Shown piece after piece: positions 5,405 through 7,078 of a stretch of 7,078 nt of DNA (the stretch's first letter is position 1; each line of letters begins with the position of its first letter). Below the pieces are notes generated by a model, which ran no database searches, was not told where the DNA came from, and was given only the letters and a program-made list of their open reading frames with translations. The DNA comes from Acidobacteria bacterium UBA6911 (GTDB taxonomy: Bacteria > Acidobacteriota > UBA6911), in NCBI GenBank assembly GCA_002451015.1, contig DKBB01000328.1, positions 5,683 to 12,760 on the forward strand, given 5' to 3'. A program made the translations under genes and the position numbers.

Positions 5405-7078
5405 TTACTCTCCGGCGACATACACTTTCATTGAACGCCCCTGAAGGATCAGGGATTCATGTTCCAGGAGAGGACCGTCCCCCGAGGGGAAGATATCCCC
5501 AGGGCTCTCCGCGGCCGTATCGACAAAAAGTCGCCACCGCAGGCGTCGGACTTCCGGGGGAATACAAAACTCCCCCGGCTCGGCCGCGTTGTGAAACAGC
5601 ATCATGATGTTCCGGTTGGGTTTTTCCGAAAGATCGGAGCGGGGTACAGCGGCAAGGATGCAGATAACACCCTCATCGTCTACGCTCCAGTTGACGGGGG
5701 CGCCTGAATCGCCATACCAGGCGACATCGGGCAATCCGTTCTGTCGGTGCGGCAGTCCCCGCAAAAAATTCGTCTGCCTTACCGTCGGTTCCTCTCGACG
5801 AAATCGGATGAGTTCCCGGCAGAAACGCCACAATCCCGCATGTTTTTCCACCAGTTTCCAGTTAAACCATGAAACATCGTTATCCTGGCAGTAGGCATTA
5901 TTGTTACCGCACTGGGTACGCCGGCACTCATCCCCCATTAGCAGCATCGGCACTCCCTGGCTTATGAAAAGCGTCGTCAGCATATTCTTAATTTGAAGCA
6001 GGCGAATCTTTTCGATCGCAACTCTCCGGGTCGGTCCTTCAACGCCGTAATTGAAGCTGTAATTATTGTTTTCCCCGTCTCGATTCTCCTCGCCGTTGGC
6101 TTCGTTGTGCTTGAGGTTGTAACTGACAAGATCGTTGAGGGTGAAACCATCGTGCGACGCTATGAAATTGATGCTGTGATACGGTCTTCGCCCGCTGGGT
6201 TGATAGAGATCGCTGGAGCCGGACAGCCTGGTTGCCAGCGATCCCTTGGCATGGTCGTCCCCGCGCCAGAATCGCCGGACTTCATCCCGGTATTGCCCGT
6301 TCCATTCAGCCCAGCGCAGAGATGCAAATTCCGTGGACAAAAGATGGGCAAACGTGCCGACCTGATAGGCTCCGGCGGCATCCCAGGCTTCGGCTATGAT
6401 CTTGGTGTCGGCCAGCAGCGGATCTTCAGCGATCGATTCCACAACCGGCGGATTCGGGATAAGGTCTCCATTACGCCCGCGGCTCAATATGGATGCGAGG
6501 TCGAACCGGAAACCGTCAATGTGAAAGTTATGAACCCAGTAACGCAGGCAATGAAAAATAAGCTCGCGTACGACCGGGTGATTGCCGTTGATGGTATTGC
6601 CGCATCCGCTGAAGTTTCGGTATCGGCTTCCCCCGCTTTCAAGCATGTAATAAATCCGGTTTCCCAATCCTTTAAAGCTGAGTACGGGACCGTTCTCGTC
6701 CCCTTCCGCCGTATGGTTGAAAACAACATCCAGAAAGACTTCGATGCCTGCTTTATGAAGTTCGCGCACCATCTCTTTGAACTCCCGAACCTGAGAGCCC
6801 GGCTCCGGGTCGACTGCGTATCCCCGGTGCGGGGCAAAGAACGAAAGCGGATCGTATCCCCAGTAGTTTGTACAATGCGGTTTCCGGCCGAATCGATCGA
6901 GAGTGGAGAACTCTGTAACAGGCATAAGTTCCACAGCCGTAATCCCCAGGGACTGGAGATAGGGAATTTTATCTACAACACTTAAAAATCCTCCTGCGGG
7001 CTGGATCCCGCTGGTTGGTGACTGTGTAAAACCTCGCACGTGCATTTCGTAGATGATTGTTTTATCCAAGCCTCGCCG
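5405..7078 (-). CDS. glgX: Glycogen debranching enzyme GlgX, C-terminal portion (5' end beyond window)
   Basis: This cytoplasmic GH13 isoamylase-type enzyme hydrolyses alpha-1,6 branch linkages of phosphorylase-trimmed glycogen. 557 residues are visible and the frame stays open to the right edge. The family is usually about 650-700 residues, so the N-terminal CBM48 region is outside the window. The TTG codon at 7069 is internal, because the family's conserved IYEMHVRGFT strand follows it immediately. Counting from that codon, DVVFNH is at 114-119, the nucleophile Asp190 in GFRFD is at 6500-6502, the acid/base Glu227 in IIAEAWD is at 6389-6391 and the transition-state Asp307 in ASHDGFT is at 6149-6151, so the active site is intact. 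GlgX-type markers include NFSGCGNT (152-159), NGEENRDGENNN (325-336) and a long block 371-402 (GVPMLLMGDE, then GNNNAYCQDNDVSW). The last ~115 residues form the C-terminal beta domain. The gene converges on the carrier gene and no other glycogen gene is visible in the window. Confidence 0.93.
   Translation of the reverse strand, partial: RRGLDKTIIYEMHVRGFTQSPTSGIQPAGGFLSVVDKIPYLQSLGITAVELMPVTEFSTLDRFGRKPHCTNYWGYDPLSFFAPHRGYAVDPEPGSQVREFKEMVRELHKAGIEVFLDVVFNHTAEGDENGPVLSFKGLGNRIYYMLESGGSRYRNFSGCGNTINGNHPVVRELIFHCLRYWVHNFHIDGFRFDLASILSRGRNGDLIPNPPVVESIAEDPLLADTKIIAEAWDAAGAYQVGTFAHLLSTEFASLRWAEWNGQYRDEVRRFWRGDDHAKGSLATRLSGSSDLYQPSGRRPYHSINFIASHDGFTLNDLVSYNLKHNEANGEENRDGENNNYSFNYGVEGPTRRVAIEKIRLLQIKNMLTTLFISQGVPMLLMGDECRRTQCGNNNAYCQDNDVSWFNWKLVEKHAGLWRFCRELIRFRREEPTVRQTNFLRGLPHRQNGLPDVAWYGDSGAPVNWSVDDEGVICILAAVPRSDLSEKPNRNIMMLFHNAAEPGEFCIPPEVRRLRWRLFVDTAAESPGDIFPSGDGPLLEHESLILQGRSMKVYVAGE

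Noticed and set aside
5993..6985. Long plus-strand open frame (330 codons) opposite glgX
   Set aside because: It is antisense to the catalytic core of GlgX, whose motifs are unambiguous. Its translation shows no domain and the frame is explained by codon bias of the opposite strand.
7069..7078. TTG at 7069 considered as the true start of glgX
   Set aside because: The frame is open to the window edge and the codon sits directly before the conserved IYEMHVRGFT strand of the catalytic barrel. A start there would remove the CBM48 domain, and no SD at proper spacing is visible in the remaining 9 bases.
1..7078. Mobile element, CRISPR, toxin-antitoxin, or tRNA/rRNA content
   Set aside because: No transposase or integrase motif, regularly spaced repeat array, small paired toxin-antitoxin ORFs, or recognisable tRNA or rRNA sequence was seen on either strand.

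Overview
The window reads as a stretch of a Gram-negative bacterial chromosome of moderate G+C. Four of its five genes encode envelope or membrane proteins: an Omp85/BamA-TamA-type barrel, a lipoprotein with a lipobox, a small outer-membrane beta-barrel and a nucleotide-translocase-type carrier. The fifth is a glycogen debranching enzyme cut by the right edge. The mix (free-living-type NTT/Tlc carrier, DUF4136-like lipoprotein, GlgX) would fit a Desulfobacterota/deltaproteobacterial genome. That placement is a low-confidence inference; no rRNA, tRNA or phylogenetic marker is present.

Layout from left to right. Minus strand: a single-POTRA Omp85 protein (33-1349, GTG start), preceded on the same strand by a lipoprotein (1694-2308). 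They are separated by 344 bp that hold a candidate promoter and a cluster of inverted and direct repeats just upstream of the Omp85 gene. Then comes a 571-bp divergent intergenic region with a good sigma70-type promoter for the lipoprotein, AT-rich DNA, a strong hairpin and a possible 12-codon leader ORF. Plus strand: the outer-membrane barrel gene (2880-3548), a 378-bp gap with a TATAAT box and several small hairpins, then the NTT/Tlc-family carrier (3927-5360). After a 44-bp convergent gap, glgX (5405-7078) lies on the minus strand and lacks its N-terminal CBM48 region because of the window edge.

Functionally, the first three genes form a loose outer-membrane neighbourhood: an Omp85 assembly or translocation barrel, a lipoprotein and a small barrel that ends in the BAM-recognised C-terminal Phe. 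The carrier is an inner-membrane protein and GlgX is cytoplasmic. No tight operon is visible, since every same-strand gap is over 300 bp. There is no mobile element, CRISPR array, RNA gene or obvious defence or secretion system. The observations most worth a second look are the operator-like repeat cluster at 1384-1439, the possible leader ORF overlapping the barrel gene, and the NTT-type carrier in an otherwise ordinary genomic setting.
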